This document shows, piece by piece, positions 22,993-36,378 of a stretch of 64,000 nucleotides of DNA. The notes below the pieces were generated by a model that did not search any database, had not been told where the DNA came from, and saw nothing but the letters and a program-made list of their open reading frames with translations. Made by a program: the position numbers and the translations under genes. The DNA comes from Prostheceraeus crozeri (taxonomy: Eukaryota; Platyhelminthes; Polycladida; Euryleptidae). The DNA is taken from the NCBI GenBank assembly GCA_907163375.1, contig CAJQUW010011588.1, positions 62,001 to 126,000 on the forward strand, written 5' to 3'. Each line of letters opens with the position of its first letter. The first letter of the stretch is position 1.

Positions 22993-25900
22993 ATTTCAGG
23001 ACAAATGCACTCTTCATTTTTGACTTGAGATAACTGATAAATGTCAAAAAATTCATTGATTTTGCATTCGTCTATCTCAATTCAAGAGTGAAATCCTGAA
23101 GTCATCATTATGAATATACAAGTTACAAAGCGAACAGATTTTTTAGGAGTTTATCCAGTTGCTTTTCCAAGAGAAAAATTAAAAATACCAACTTTCTCGA
23201 TGACCCCTTTTTAATTTCACGTATACACCACTGCACCACTTGAAGGCCAACGGCCGAAAATGCTGTGCAGCTTGTACATTACATTGCTAAATTCATTATT
23301 CTATTGATCGCAAAATTATAAAGGAGCGACCAAGACAGTTGGGGGATTTTTTCCTTTTCTCTTCGAAAAAGAAAAATGCTTAAGATAAATGTGCACTACC
23401 TAATCATTGTAGCACCAATAACCTAATCATGGCTCAAGCAATAGGCCAATTCATTATTCGAATTTGAGCATAGTTATGATTTCTATTTCATTTTTTTTTA
23501 TTATGCCGCAAAATTGAAATATGTTTAAAAGACTATAGCTTTGTTGAATAAATATTGAAATCAAAAAACCTGAAGATAACATGAAGCATCCAAATGAATC
23601 ATATATTTAAAACATTAAGAGTTGCTCGTGATAAATGTCTTATGCTAAACAATTATAAGAGTCAATTACATATTGTCAAATATGTCTCACTTTGGTTTCT
23701 TTAACAAAAGAAGTGGATTGTTCCGCCCATTCGTATGAAAGATGCAATGCTCTGTTAATACGATTGCCGTTCATGTCGAATTTCTGCAATAAGTCGCTTA
23801 AACTCCAATTGGTCGGATCGTCATGAGGTCTTGCGACGACACCGAATGTCGTCGTATTATAGCGTACGCTGTATTTTCACAATCTTAACCAAGATTTCGT
23901 GTGATGCCGAAGATAAGGCGAGAGCTAGCTAATGATAGTTTGTTTGGTGGTACCGATGTTTCGAACTTTGTCCTTTGTCAAGGCAATTCGGACACTGTAT
24001 TGTATTAGATAGACCTATTCAATTGGTGTGAAGTCTCAGACAAATCTCCACGTCGCACAGAAGCAGCAGCGATCCACTGTCTGTCAATTAAACTATCACT
24101 ACGTGGCATCTTAAATTGAAAAGTTGATATCATTCAGACAGTTATCATATTTGTAGTTGTGTTGATTTTTGAACTTAGTTTATAGCTCTTGATTTGATTT
24201 GATTAAGTTGACTGCTTCGTGAGAAATGATCGTCTAACCTAAATTCGAAATAAGATATGTTATGCTTGAACTGAGGAAACTGACAAGTTAATTGCACAAC
24301 AAAACAACTGAACTGAGATTCCTTAAGTTAGGTATAGATTCTTTGCTAATGATGTTAAGACAACTAACTGAATAGAGTGCATTTACTATCAGATTTAAGT
24401 AGCTGATGCATGAGTTGGAAAGAGTGAAGAACACGTAGGTAATGTCAAGTGTATGGAAAGTCAAATAATCTAACCATAGTTAGACCATCGCGATCAGGTA
24501 TTATGGGCAAAAACCTGGACTAGTCGCATTTGCAATTAATTCATTGCTGGATTGCGAAGGCACAGAAAAGCACACTGATGAACAGCTCCTTTTCTGGTCT
24601 ATTGACCGACAACATTTTTATGCTGCAAGAAATATTATGATACACGCTGCAGTAATTCTAGATAAAATTATACAACGTTAAATTGAGCGCTCACTCTGAA
24701 AAGTAGGCCTAAGCATGAACATATTTTCCATTAAATCAATAATTCGATTTGAAACTCCCCGAATCGCATGAAATTGGTAATCGCATCATATGACAAATTA
24801 ACTCTACTTTAGGCCTACCTGATGGGGTGGGGGCAAGAAGCATACATCGGCATTTTTTGATATTGCTCCAACGCTATCATGGCTACGATTCTAAGTTTTC
24901 ATGACTTTTATTTTCTACGTATTTCTGATAATGATTAGAAGTATTTCTGATAATGATAAGCCCATTGGAACATCAAAGTTTTGATCCTCAAAAAACGCAA
25001 CTTACAAAATGAGCATCCTCATCAACTTAAATCACTTGTAAACCATTGACAATGTACAAATGAAGTTAAAAAATTAGATGCTTATCCACCCATGCTTACC
25101 CAGATTTTTTTTACAGCATATTTACAGATGCTTACCCACAAATGCATGCGATAAATAACAATAAACTGTAAACACTACGTGTAATAACTCTATAAGCAAC
25201 AATGTCACTTTTTGCAACAAGTATTAATCCCACAAGTCACAAAATGGACAGCCTATTTTGTGACCTCACAACACATTTGGTTCATTTAAGTAACGCAAAC
25301 AATGTGGAATGCACATATTCAAAAATCTCTATTTAACGCCGCTAAACAATCCCAATGCAATCAAGCATGCTCCCATCATTGTCACAAGACGCTTTCATGC
25401 GAGAACTGATTAAAGTGTATCGCTTAAAGTCATTTTCCTAAACATGCTCAAAACATAAATTTTTGAAAAAAGTGGAATTCAAATTTTGAATTGTTATTTA
25501 TAGATACAGAGTGAAACCTATTTGTTAAAACTGATGCCACTATGGTAGCTAACATGCACCAATTGCGTGTTTCACATGTGTGCCAGCAGTTCAATCATAG
25601 GAACATCAAAGTTAGAGAGGTAAAACAGAGCTACTTATCAATGCTCGATGCTAGTATTATTCACGGGTTATAATTAAAAGCTTCCTTGCATCAGTAGCTA
25701 GCTAATTGTTCGATAAATATTGAAATATTCATGTTCTCCTGGATCCATCGACTGGGGTTTGCAACGATTCTTAGCTTATTTTTTTAGAATTCCTTAGTTA
25801 ATGTTATTTTCTTTCGCATAATTGAATTAGATGATTAGTGGAGATCGTCCCTTTCTCGGAAGGCCATGCATGATTCTGGTAAAAAGTAGTGAAATTGATC

Positions 25901-26110
25901 CCATTGTTCCATTTGTTATTTTAACTGCAATCGGTGTGGACATGTCTTGCAGTGCGAAGCAAAATGTCATCGGTGTGATAATATATGAGGATACATTTCA
26001 GATATAATACTACTACAATTGCATTTAAAAGTAAAGATATTTTGTCACTCATAATGATGGAAGATCCAAAACTCAATTTGATGGACGCAAACTGACTAAA
26101 TTCACACCAG
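22993..26110. other. No gene seen
   Basis: Three kilobases of AT-rich sequence without a supported exon, RNA gene or element end. Confidence 0.4.
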
Positions 26111-27044
26111 CAATCCTGTACGCGTGCAGGGTGATTCAAAAGTCAATGCAAAAAGTAAATCTTGATATCTCAGTAAATGCAAACGATGTCAACCTGCTTC
26201 TTTCTGGTTTAAATTTCTCAGGGTATGGGGTTTTACTGTATATTCACATAATTATAATGTCGAATGTACATCGCATGTATCATGAAAGTTTTCAGTGATG
26301 AAATACAAACATTTTCAGAGACTCCATCAGCTAATCCTGCATGATTTTCACTTTATATCCCATATCATCGAACAAAGAAAAATTCAGCTCATGTTAATAA
26401 AAGTCTTTTAAAAAGAGGGACATCATTTGACATTCAAAAACATCACCGATTACTTTTACTACCAGTTCTTATCGATAAAGAATGATGAAAGTGATTAGTC
26501 AAAAATCGCCGATATCAAATCAGTTCAGCGCACAAACCACAAAGCATGTTGATGTGAATAACTTTTTAAGTGGTATTATGGTTTTGTGATACCTAACTGT
26601 AATTTCTTAAAAATATCGCATTTTTGCTTGAAATTTGTCAATCCACAATTCACCATTCCCGCTAACTTTTGTAGTCCATCGCATAATCTGCATATTTCTT
26701 TTATTCGCTACAGTGCAGTCTGGCTAATGCTGATGTTAAATGATCTCGAGGAATTAGCAGGGATAGATAATTTTCTATTGACAAGTCCAATTGATCGCTT
26801 TCACCACTTCAGGAATCACAAGCATTAATATGATAGATCTTCTGAGTGTAATAATTACCAGTCGTGAAGTTTGTTCGCTTTGATTAAAATTTAAAGTTTA
26901 AATCTTTCCACTTCATGAGTTTTCTCTAAGTTGATCAATGCTCTTGTTAGCGGCTTTTGCAGTTTGTCTTGACTTTAAGCTAAATTTGCTCTATTGACAG
27001 CTCATTTAAGATAGATTAAAACCCTCGGTATTCATTCGCTCTGC

Positions 27045-27749
27045 AGTGATCAAAGATCGGCAATGATAAATTGATATCATTTTATTCTGAGGAAAAATGA
27101 TATCATTTTACATCATTTTATTTTTGAAAAATGATATCATCAAAAAGTTTTGTTTCAATTATGTCTTCTAATCATAGATTCGTCACATTTTGCATTGAAG
27201 CAAATTTAGTTTCTTTCGTTTGTTTGACCAATGTCCTTACCCACTGGCTGATTCATGTAGCGAAAAGCAACAGGCTTTTGTCTGTCAGTCAGTCTGTCTA
27301 TCGCACAGATTGACAATGATTGAACACTGGACTCATTAATAACTGTCTTGATGTTTTTGAAGTCTTGACTATAATCTAAATATTTTTATCCTTTTTCGTA
27401 TTTTAGATTCTGTTGGCCTAACCAACTGCATACTGTAGGCATATTTGTAATTCGAGTGTATAAAGCTTAAATCTTGCGATGTCTTATGTATAGGCTAGGC
27501 CCTACCAAAGTTTTGATATGCAAGAAGTTTGTATGACTAAACTGCTTTCTTCGGTCCTCCACTATTTGGAATATATCGATGCTGCATCCAATCTAATTTT
27601 TGTTTCATTGCTAAGAGCAGTAAAAGTATCATGTAGGCTAGATTCGTATGACTAGATCTAATTACGGTGTAGGCCTATACGTATATTTCAGTAAAAAATG
27701 GCATATCAATATTATAAAAAAATAAAAAAGATATCATTGCCGATCACAG
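27045..27749. repeat. Possible MITE, inverted GATCGGCAATGATA
   Basis: GATCGGCAATGATA at 27,055 and TATCATTGCCGATC ending at 27,745 are exact inverse copies about 690 bp apart, with a further partial match outside (AGTGATC and GATCACAG). ATGATATCATTTT is repeated several times just inside the left end. No target duplication was defined. Confidence 0.45.
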
Positions 27750-27986
27750 GCAGTGATTATGATGTTACGCGTGCATCTCCTAATGTTATAAACTGTGTAA
27801 TATGAATCACTGTGAAGTCCTGCTTCAGCTAAATGAGACAAGTATTATTTAACATTTGACATTTAAAAAAGTGAAACAACTTCAAAATACACATGTGGAC
27901 GGTATACACATGATACTGGTGAATAATGCATGTGCATAATTCTCACAAAACTTAGTTCATCAGAACTATGAATGAACAGTTAGCAG

Positions 27987-28713
27987 CAGGGATGCGGGGC
28001 TTGATAGGACTCCGACTCCGGATGGCAAGTATAGAAAGCCTAGTTTTTTGAAAAATCAACGGTAACCTGCATCATAGATCATTATAGACTTACCTGAACC
28101 CATTTTCAGTGATCATTGCTGCAGCAATTGTCAATCATTTTCGATGAAAGTTTATTAAATGTCGCTTTCAGTTGGATGCATACGACTCGGCTCCTCCCAT
28201 CTTCTTGATGTGTGCTTCTCACGATTTTTCTGCAGTCTCTACCAGGAAGGAAAATCCCCATCATTCTCCAAATAATATGAGTACACTTTCGAATTTAATA
28301 TGCGCTTCAGAGAAGCCATCATACACGATTAATGTGAGGGCAAGAGGATAATGTTATCAAACAAACTAGTATTTCATTTATGTCTCCGATGTGACCTTTG
28401 GTGCGTAGGTGTGATCGAGGCTAGGAAGGCTTGTCTTCTCTACTAAATCACCGAGTGAAAAGACAATCCTTTTCTCACTATCACGGTTCATTCCCTCAAC
28501 TATTACAAGCTTTGGATGCACTGCTGTCTCTGTACTTTTGTTTGACGGAGAAAGTTGACATCAAGACAGTGACAGCCATGGACGAGAATAAATAATTTGT
28601 TTGTATTATATTTCGGGTCTAGTTATAGGCCGGAGTCCGCAGTCCTATCATTTGATAAGACTCCGACTCCAGCAAAAATGATAGGACTCCGGGACTCCGA
28701 CTCCGCATCCCTG
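27987..28713. mobile_element. Non-autonomous hAT element with 8-bp duplication
   Basis: The termini are CAGGGATGCGG and, read inward from the right, CAGGGATGCGG again. Both have a subterminal run of GGACTCCGACTCCG on the top strand. The 8-bp sequence GTTAGCAG stands exactly outside both ends (27,979-27,986 and 28,714-28,721). This fits hAT. The 727-bp interior has no coding frame, so movement would need a transposase from elsewhere. Confidence 0.92.
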
Positions 28714-28721
28714 GTTAGCAG

Positions 28722-30599
28722 AGCGACTGATAAAAGAATCATACTTAATGGCAGCGAAATTATGAATTAATGACGATGATTGCATCAATGATTGCACGAT
28801 TGACGCATCTCGTGATTGACATCTCTACGGGAAATGTTTCAAATAAAATCAGAAAATCAAAAGATATCTCAATGATGACTCAATTTTTCATTGCTATGAG
28901 TCAATAGCAGAATTGGTGCAAATTATATGAACGAATGTCCGCTGGAATTAGAGTCTTGAACATCGAAATTATTATACTTGCCATTTATGTCATTCTTCTG
29001 ACATTTCATGCAATCCTATTTACTGTATATAGTAAAAACTTATCAATAAAGAATATCACAAGCACTCCGCTCGATAATTTTTGAGTTCTTTAATTGTTGA
29101 AAATACATAGATCTTGAAGCTATAATCAAATTTAATTTGATAAATAAATTCATAGTCAATAGATTCCTCAGTATGCTGCATATTATTTCAACGTGCGCAG
29201 CTATTCAGGATAAGTAGCAGTTGAATAAGCATGATTTCATGCATGCTTATTCAGATCATTTTATGAGCATGTGAAGATTTTCTCTATTGAAGTGTATTTA
29301 TTAACTTAAGTTTTCTCCTTGTATCAAATATCAATGATTTAAATAGAAAATTAAGGTACCCTTCCAACTTCCGAGCTGACGAATCTGACAATGAGTTATT
29401 TGACTTCCAATTTTTCGAATCGCCTAATCCACTTAGTATAAATGCAAAGAAGCCAACGAATGAATTCATAAACGTGCATTAATGATGGATTTTGTAGTTG
29501 AATACGGTGCTGGCCTGCTTTCATAATTCTTTAGAAAAGGATGAAAATGACGCTTTTCGTATTTTGGAATTAATCTCAGAAGATTTCAAAATTGTGTTTG
29601 TAATATTATCGGTGATTATTTTCAATAACTTGTAAAAGCTCTCAAGAAACGATTTTCAAATGATTGACGCCGTTTATAGAATTTGTGGATTTCCGATTAA
29701 ATGCTGTAGAAAAATTGCTGAAGTCTCTGTACTCTCATTCGACACGATGATTCATTCAAAGAAGTGATAATAAATTGGTTCATAAGACAATATCGGAAAC
29801 TCAAGACAAAATGGATATTCAATTTCAAATCAAACTCTACAGGAAGAAGATAAATATCAGATCCGGTGAAGAAATATTGTAGGTAGAATCAGATACTATT
29901 CATAATTATTCATGTGAAACCTACACCGGAATATTTCATCATTCCATCTGCCAAATACAATGCCAACTTTCAATCGAAAAGTGTCATCAAGATTTATAAA
30001 TAATCTTTCTAACCGTTTCTGGCATTCGACTTCAGATTTCTTTCGTAAATTAATTAATCAGAGCGTTATCATTTCTGGTCTGGTGTCGCATGAATATTTT
30101 CCTAAAATTCATCAGCATCATGAATCACGTAAAATCTTCTGAAATTCAATCATCGCATTCACCCGCTGACAACAACGAAAACATTTCATCTCTGTATTTA
30201 TCAATCCAGCTAAATGAATGCCATGGAAATTGATAGCGACAAAGCCTCAAGAATGGAGATGCAGTTTAATGCACAGCAAATTCACAAAAGTGTATGCTCT
30301 CTTATTTAGATAAACGCATGAACAAGTGTAAGGTTGGATTGGAATACATGTAGGTCACATGTAGAATTTAGGGGTTTTATTGCCGCAACTTAGTTCCTAC
30401 GGCGGTGTTGCGATCTTGAGTCCATTTCCATTTTGGTGAACTTAAGATAAATAACCTAGCTTTATTTGAATAAGTCTGATGGTTAAGAAAGAATGAAGAA
30501 TCCGGAAAACGAACGGTTGAGTTTCTAATCATAGGCCTAGCATGTTTGTAGCCCTCGTCTGCACATTTTTTCGAAAGTATCTGATGTGTTACCTTCCAA
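28722..30599. other. No gene seen
   Basis: No coding signal. A short hairpin, GAATAAGCATG with CATGCTTATTC, lies at about 29,223-29,252. Confidence 0.4.
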
Positions 30600-30668
30600 A
30601 ATGTGTTAGTTACCGCAGTTCTCCGCGTGAGACATTGAAAATCAAATCATTCACGACTGACTGCACGC
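30600..30668 (+). repeat. Dispersed repeat, copy 1
   Basis: GTGTTAGTTACCGCAGTTCT through GACTGACTGCAC matches 33,658-33,735 in direct orientation with a few substitutions. This copy lacks the 6-bp piece that makes a CRE in the second copy. Confidence 0.7.
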
Positions 30669-32824
30669 TGGATACATTTTAATGGTTATTTTTACTACTT
30701 CTGTAAGGATTGTATTCGAGAAGTATCTTGGCAAAACAAGGCCAATGGGATATTGCGAGTTAAATCATCTTTCACTATCTAACTAAAAAATATGGACTCA
30801 AAATGTTATTCGGCATAGGCCGAGTCATAGGGCATTGTGTAAACTATAAATATCTCAAAGAAATGCTAGACAGCTTGATTTGGCTTTCTGTTTTTTCAAA
30901 AAGTTTTTGAATAAAGACAATCTTTTTGATTACGACCTTTATTTGCAAAATGAAATTTAAAATTAAGATATGACTCCCTTATCTTTTTCAATGAGTGCCA
31001 TGTTGTCACTTTATCATTTAATAACTTTATAGAAAAAACATAAATGTTGTTTAGAAAGACTGCTTTCTCAAGTGCTGAAAGAGATAAAGCTATTATTGCT
31101 AGATAAAACGTTAATTGAAAGCAAGCTGTTATTAACATTTTTCGTACATGACAACCATGTTTTTGCAATTTATATGTCTATCAGTAGGTAACGCTAAGGA
31201 CACTATTATTGAATGAATTTGTCAATACACTATTGAGACCGGCAAGTCGGTAAACTTGGAGTCGAATCCGTGTCGAATCGATTAACAGAGACCTCATTCC
31301 ACATGGTCCATCTAGATATCGATTGAACCAGCAATTATTGCATGCTTCATAGCGCCTAGCGGAACAGCTGAAATTACCATTCATAAATAGCAATTACCTC
31401 CACTAACTTGATAGCGAGAAGTCGGATTTTTGTGTTCAAAGCATCAGCATTTTCTTAAAAATCCTATTTTTGTTTGCTTAGTAAATGGAACTAGATGGAC
31501 AGCGTCTGTGTTTGCTGATGGCGTGTCCTTCCTAGTCCCTCATTATACGAGTGTCGGCTTTATATTGGTATTTCGTTGATGAAGCTGATCGTATGCCTGC
31601 TTCAACAGCTGGAGCGAATGCAATAGAGCAAAGTTACAGTAAAAGATTCAAATTTTCCCGCTGAAGCAAAGAAAGGAGCTCCAAGGTAAGCAAGTGTACT
31701 CATTGACAAATTCCTGCATCAAATCTTTCAACAAGTATACAAGTTTTTTGTTGCTTTTCACCTCTTCAAATTTCTTCCATGATAGGAATGCACGATTACG
31801 CTGTTGTTATTGTAGAGCACCACAGATGAGAGGTCAACCTTTTAATAAGCGCAGCCGTCTAATAAACGCCGCAACTCTGATACTAAGTCAAGAATATTAG
31901 AAAAGAATGACTGTGTGCAATACATATTCGTCCATTGAACTAAAAAACAAGTCTCGAAGTTATCGAACGCTACAGGAATGCTTTGTAACATTGCACTGTT
32001 AGTGGGCTATTTTATGATAAAAATGTCACGTAATAAAAGCGTCACACTCAACCTCACACACTCTAATCAGTTATATAATTTTTTATGTCATCAACATCAG
32101 ATTTCTGAGAATCAGACTTAGTACTTTACAAAGCTTCATGCATCGTCGAGCACTCGAGTCATGTCATGACTCATCATGCTCAAGTCCTGTGTGAGTCTCG
32201 TCTGCAAGTGACCATGGGAATAAAACAGCAAATATACCGGTAATTCCAAGAAATATATCTCAAACTGTTCATTCAGGGTCGAAACCATCATGGCCTGTCG
32301 GCAATGAATAATTCACTGTAGATTGGAAAAATGCTGTAATATTATTTTTCAGCTCTTATCAGTGACATACAATGCTTTTCCGCAAAGGTTAAATGCCTGG
32401 CAATTATTTTGTTCTTCAATTAGGAGAAATCTAGTAGGTGGAAATTCATGCATCTTAAAGAAACGCCGCCTCCGCGGCATTAATTAAAAATAAGGTATGT
32501 CATGTTTTAAAATAATTCAACAATGAAATTCAATTACCAAAAAACAGCTGCATTCTAAAAAGAGAGGTTGAAATCAGGTTTTACTGCTATCTTTCGCAAT
32601 CGATAAACAAGATTTCAGTAAAAGAACAATAAAAAAGATCATCACTCTTTGTATTTCTATAAACAATAATTACAAACTGTCAGATACTGACCATGTCTTC
32701 TTTCTTGAAAGTGATCAGACTGAGACTATCACAGAGAAATGCTATGTTTGTTCTGTCGTCAATTCCGGAAGGACCATCGCTCACGACCATCAGCATGTTT
32801 CACGATTGGATGCATAGAAGTTTA
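30669..32824. other. No gene seen
   Basis: No convincing exon. AATAAGCGCAGCC and AATAAACGCCGC lie close together at about 31,840-31,870 and may be a small repeat. The 3' part would hold the 3' untranslated region of the neighbouring minus-strand gene. Confidence 0.35.
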
Positions 32825-33496
32825 TCATTTGATATAATAATTGCTCATTAATTTCCCCATACTCGGCTGACTTTCATTGACAGGTCTTCGTCGATTAGCA
32901 CTATTATTATGAATCTGTGGCAGTGTTGTGTTGATTGCTTTCTGCAATTTTGCCTTCTGCTTGGCGGCTCTTATTCCAGTTCCAAATTTCCTTGGTTCGG
33001 GGATGCACATTTCGAGCTTATCGGCCCGATCCATGTCTCTGAAATACGGATATCTGTCTCTACCTCGCAAAGCAACTCCCTTCTGGACTTCTCCGCGTTC
33101 GTAGTTGTGAACCATATATTCCGGTTGGCGAGAGACATACTGCACGTCTTCTTTAGTAGATTGATCTTCCATTGCATTATCTTCAAGATAATACCATTCA
33201 CAGCGTGGATAATTAACTGGATGATCAGAAGTTGTTTTTCGATCTTTGAATTGTAATAGGTCCTGACGTCCACCCATTTTACAAAGCATGATGTATTTCG
33301 AGTCTGTGTCTCTAAATAGTGGTCGTTGATATTGTTGATCGGAATCAATCAGAATATCATTGTTTCCTATCATAGGAATTTGAGAGATGTTCGAATGCGG
33401 TGCAATGACTTCAGTCTCAGGACAAGCCTTCTTCGGAATATCAAAATAAAACCACGACATATTTGAGAAAACAGGCAATGAATTCTGCGTCCACAA
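32825..33496 (-). CDS. C7orf57: C7orf57 homologue, single coding exon
   Basis: An uninterrupted minus-strand frame of 223 residues. Family landmarks appear in the order of vertebrate C7orf57: an aromatic WFYFDIPKK near residues 15-23, SQIPMIG near 38-44, TDSKYIMLCKMGGRQDLL near 64-81 (the strongest conserved block), CEWYYLED near 98, PEYMVHNYERGE near 125, and a basic C-terminal third ending in GKLMSNYYIK. C7orf57 is poorly characterised and no enzyme activity is known to me. No signal peptide or membrane segment is visible; the chain is hydrophilic. Two starts are possible, at 33,496 or at the Met at 33,460 just before the conserved Trp. The frame is intronless, while the vertebrate gene as I recall it has several exons. 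Intron loss or retroposition could explain this, or a further 3' exon may follow. The intact frame suggests that it works. Confidence 0.82.
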   Translation of the reverse strand: MWTQNSLPVFSNMSWFYFDIPKKACPETEVIAPHSNISQIPMIGNNDILIDSDQQYQRPLFRDTDSKYIMLCKMGGRQDLLQFKDRKTTSDHPVNYPRCEWYYLEDNAMEDQSTKEDVQYVSRQPEYMVHNYERGEVQKGVALRGRDRYPYFRDMDRADKLEMCIPEPRKFGTGIRAAKQKAKLQKAINTTLPQIHNNSANRRRPVNESQPSMGKLMSNYYIK

Positions 33497-33657
33497 TGTT
33501 GTTATAGAACGAAACTAATGCAGCACGTTTGAATGCAGATGCGTCTTTCGTCTCTAAGGGTAACTATTCACTTCAACGCTATTGTCTGTAGTGAAATAAA
33601 TTTAACCAGTCGCTACACGTGCTATTGTTTTTCAGTGTGACTATGAAATTCTGTCAG

Positions 33658-33735
33658 GTGTGTTAGTTACCGCAGTTCTCTGCCTGAGACATGACGTCAT
33701 TGAAAATCAAATCATACATGATTGACTGCACTTTT
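33658..33735 (+). repeat. Dispersed repeat, copy 2, upstream of the C7orf57 homologue
   Basis: Same family as 30,600-30,668. It lies about 160-240 bp upstream of the minus-strand start codon, so it may supply promoter sequence. Confidence 0.7.
33692..33699. promoter_or_regulatory. CRE palindrome TGACGTCA
   Basis: A perfect cyclic-AMP response element lies 196 bp upstream of the start codon at 33,496, within the dispersed repeat. The site is what CREB/ATF factors bind. Its use here is inference. Confidence 0.45.
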
Positions 33736-36023
33736 ATAGATGTTTTATTGATAGAACAGAACAATGTCTGATTAAGTTGATCGAGATGCATTTAGATTGT
33801 TAATCTTATTATCGCTAAGGAAGATCACGACTTACCGTATTATCGATAATCCTAAGTACAGCGTATTCACATTCGCTCTTAACAATCTAAATAATCGAAT
33901 AATTTGTGTTATCTCATCAAAGTTATCGTACTAGGGTACCAACATAAATCGTGTTTGACATTATCAACTCAATGAATCTCAGGACTTGAATTATCATGAA
34001 ATGAGATGTTTATTAAAACATACTATTCTGTGATGTTACTTGATCATGAATGGCTTTCTTAACAGTTTCAAGAAGCGAACATTGATAAACACAGACATCT
34101 TCATGTTGCAACTCAAGGCATGTATTGCGGTAATAAAGAGCTGATTATAAAAAGCTGACCACAATAATTCCGCTGAAATTCAATCGATTCTCATGCCTTC
34201 CATACTCGCATGTTTTCTTCTTGAAAAATTGCAATTTGTAAATTGAGTGATTTTCATATTTTGAGCACTGCTCAGCAAATATAATAACGGATTCAAATCT
34301 ATCATAGCTCATTATACAGCTGAGAATGCAAGCTCTCGAATATGTGTCACGTTGATGTGCGACACGATTGGAAGGCATGAGAATCGATTAAATTTCAGCG
34401 GAATTATGGTGATCAGTTTTTTATGATCAGCTGTAGCGTGACTCGAATTATCTATAAATGCGAAATGATGTCAGCAAGATTCTATAACTTAAGGGACACT
34501 TGGATCTTAATGAATGCAATGTGGAGTTAAATTGACTTCCACTCGGACACCATCAATCGAAGAGTGCAACATTTTCTGTGGTCGGTCTGTCATTGGTTGA
34601 AATGCGTCAATTTGAAAATCAATGCAGTGAAAGCAGTGAAAGGAAATGACATTTCTTCTTTTCAAGAGGAAAGGATTCTAATTCTAATGTCAACTGTTTT
34701 TTATCTTTCACTGCTCGGGGATGTCAGAAGCCTTGATAAGAGAGTTCCTCAAGAGAGAGCGCCGGTTGGCTTGTTGACACATTGCGCTGTGAACTGGTAC
34801 GTAAATGATTTCTTAGGAATTCTGCGTTATTACTAGATGAGTAGCAGTAATTGCATATAAAAAAATAGATGCATTCTTAGTGACCAAGAGAAAAACGAAA
34901 GCTCAAATATAAAATCCCTTTCCTTCTTATCCGATGCGACCGTGTCTTTGAACAGTGAATGATTTTATGTTGCACAGCATTGCCACAGTACATAAGAGCA
35001 ACATGTGGTTAGAATACAAATACAGCTTTGGTTGAAACATAAACGATCATCACTTAATGTAGGAATTCAGATTCAGTTATCCACGAAAAATAGATAAATC
35101 ATTAAAAATACAAAAAAATTCTCCCGCTTTAGCTGAGTGACTTCCGAAAACTCTACCTCTTAACCGGAGCGTTTTCATGTGTTGGAAAAATGTTTCTTGA
35201 CTTATCCGGAGTGCACTGTACATATGGAGCAATGAAAAGTGAATAAATCAAAATAATTAGGAATGCAAGAAATTTATAATGACAAAAATTATGCATAAGA
35301 AATAGTGAGCCCAAAAATACCTCAAGAAAGACTGCTAATAATAGAACCGAAAGCCAAAATTACAGAAATAAATATTATCGATCATCGCGTTATGAATGGA
35401 AACATGGGTTCTGTTGCTGGTCTCCAGTAGGCCCAATTCATAGTTGACAATTTAGCACTTTCATCTAGTTGTTTCTCAAAGTTCAATTGACGAAAATAGT
35501 CTTCACGTAGGCCTACGCACGCAATCGAGTTACAAAGGATGATTACAATATTGCTATATGTTTGCTTTGAAATTCTGTAGTAGTTTTATAGAATATGCGG
35601 TAATTCTTGTAACTCTTTATATTTAAGTAAGTAAAATAGTTAAGTAGGACATTAAATTTGACAATACGTAAAAGATATCCAGCGGCAATAATTGTGATGA
35701 CGCCCACGTGAGTTGCAAAACATGTTGGACAATCGCTGTCCATCAAATGGTCGTGGGGAGAAAGACTCAAAAGCAAGCTGTAGTGACCAAAGAACGCAAT
35801 CGAGCTGAAGGATTACGCAAGCTATGCGGCGGACTGGGGATCTAATATCAACCAACCCAGGCGCAACATGGTAGTGTTCTGACGACCAGTGGATATAAAG
35901 TGAGAGACAAATCCTTGTTTAACGACACACACACAGACACACATCCTCTATTGAGTCTGACACGTGCGAGTCTTAAAGAGAGCCTTTGAGCCGTTCCACA
36001 AAAGTTATTTTCGGTGCGTGCTT
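33736..36023. other. Gene-free stretch with one diverged dispersed repeat
   Basis: Part of 34,190-34,440 matches 800-1,060. A short CA-rich run (ACACACACAGACACACA) lies at about 35,925. The frame at 34,564-34,836 has no supporting features. Confidence 0.4.
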
Positions 36024-36378
36024 ATGTCGTTGAAGTTAGCACCAACTTCAACACCAACTTTTTGAATAGAGTTTGCACAGAATAGAAAACCACATGTACA
36101 GGTACTATTAATGACGCAGAGTTTGTACAGACAAACATTTTTCAAAAATTCGAACTCCTTCATCTTCAAAATTCAAATTTAAATTCGAAAAATTGGTGCA
36201 AGTATTGGTGCTACCTAGTTAGCGAGTTTGTACAGCATTCCGATGGAAAAATTTAGATACAAGCACAAAAAACTGAGTTTGTACAGCAACTTCCAGCACC
36301 TTCCCTACACGAACAACAGGTAAAAACCGCCAAAAACATACTTTTTCAAAAAAATGATAAGATTTTCCTGAAAAGTAC

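Noticed and set aside
26118-26160. GCAGGGTGATTCAAAAGTC, similar to a mariner terminal repeat
   Set aside because: No inverted partner or TA-flanked mate was found nearby.
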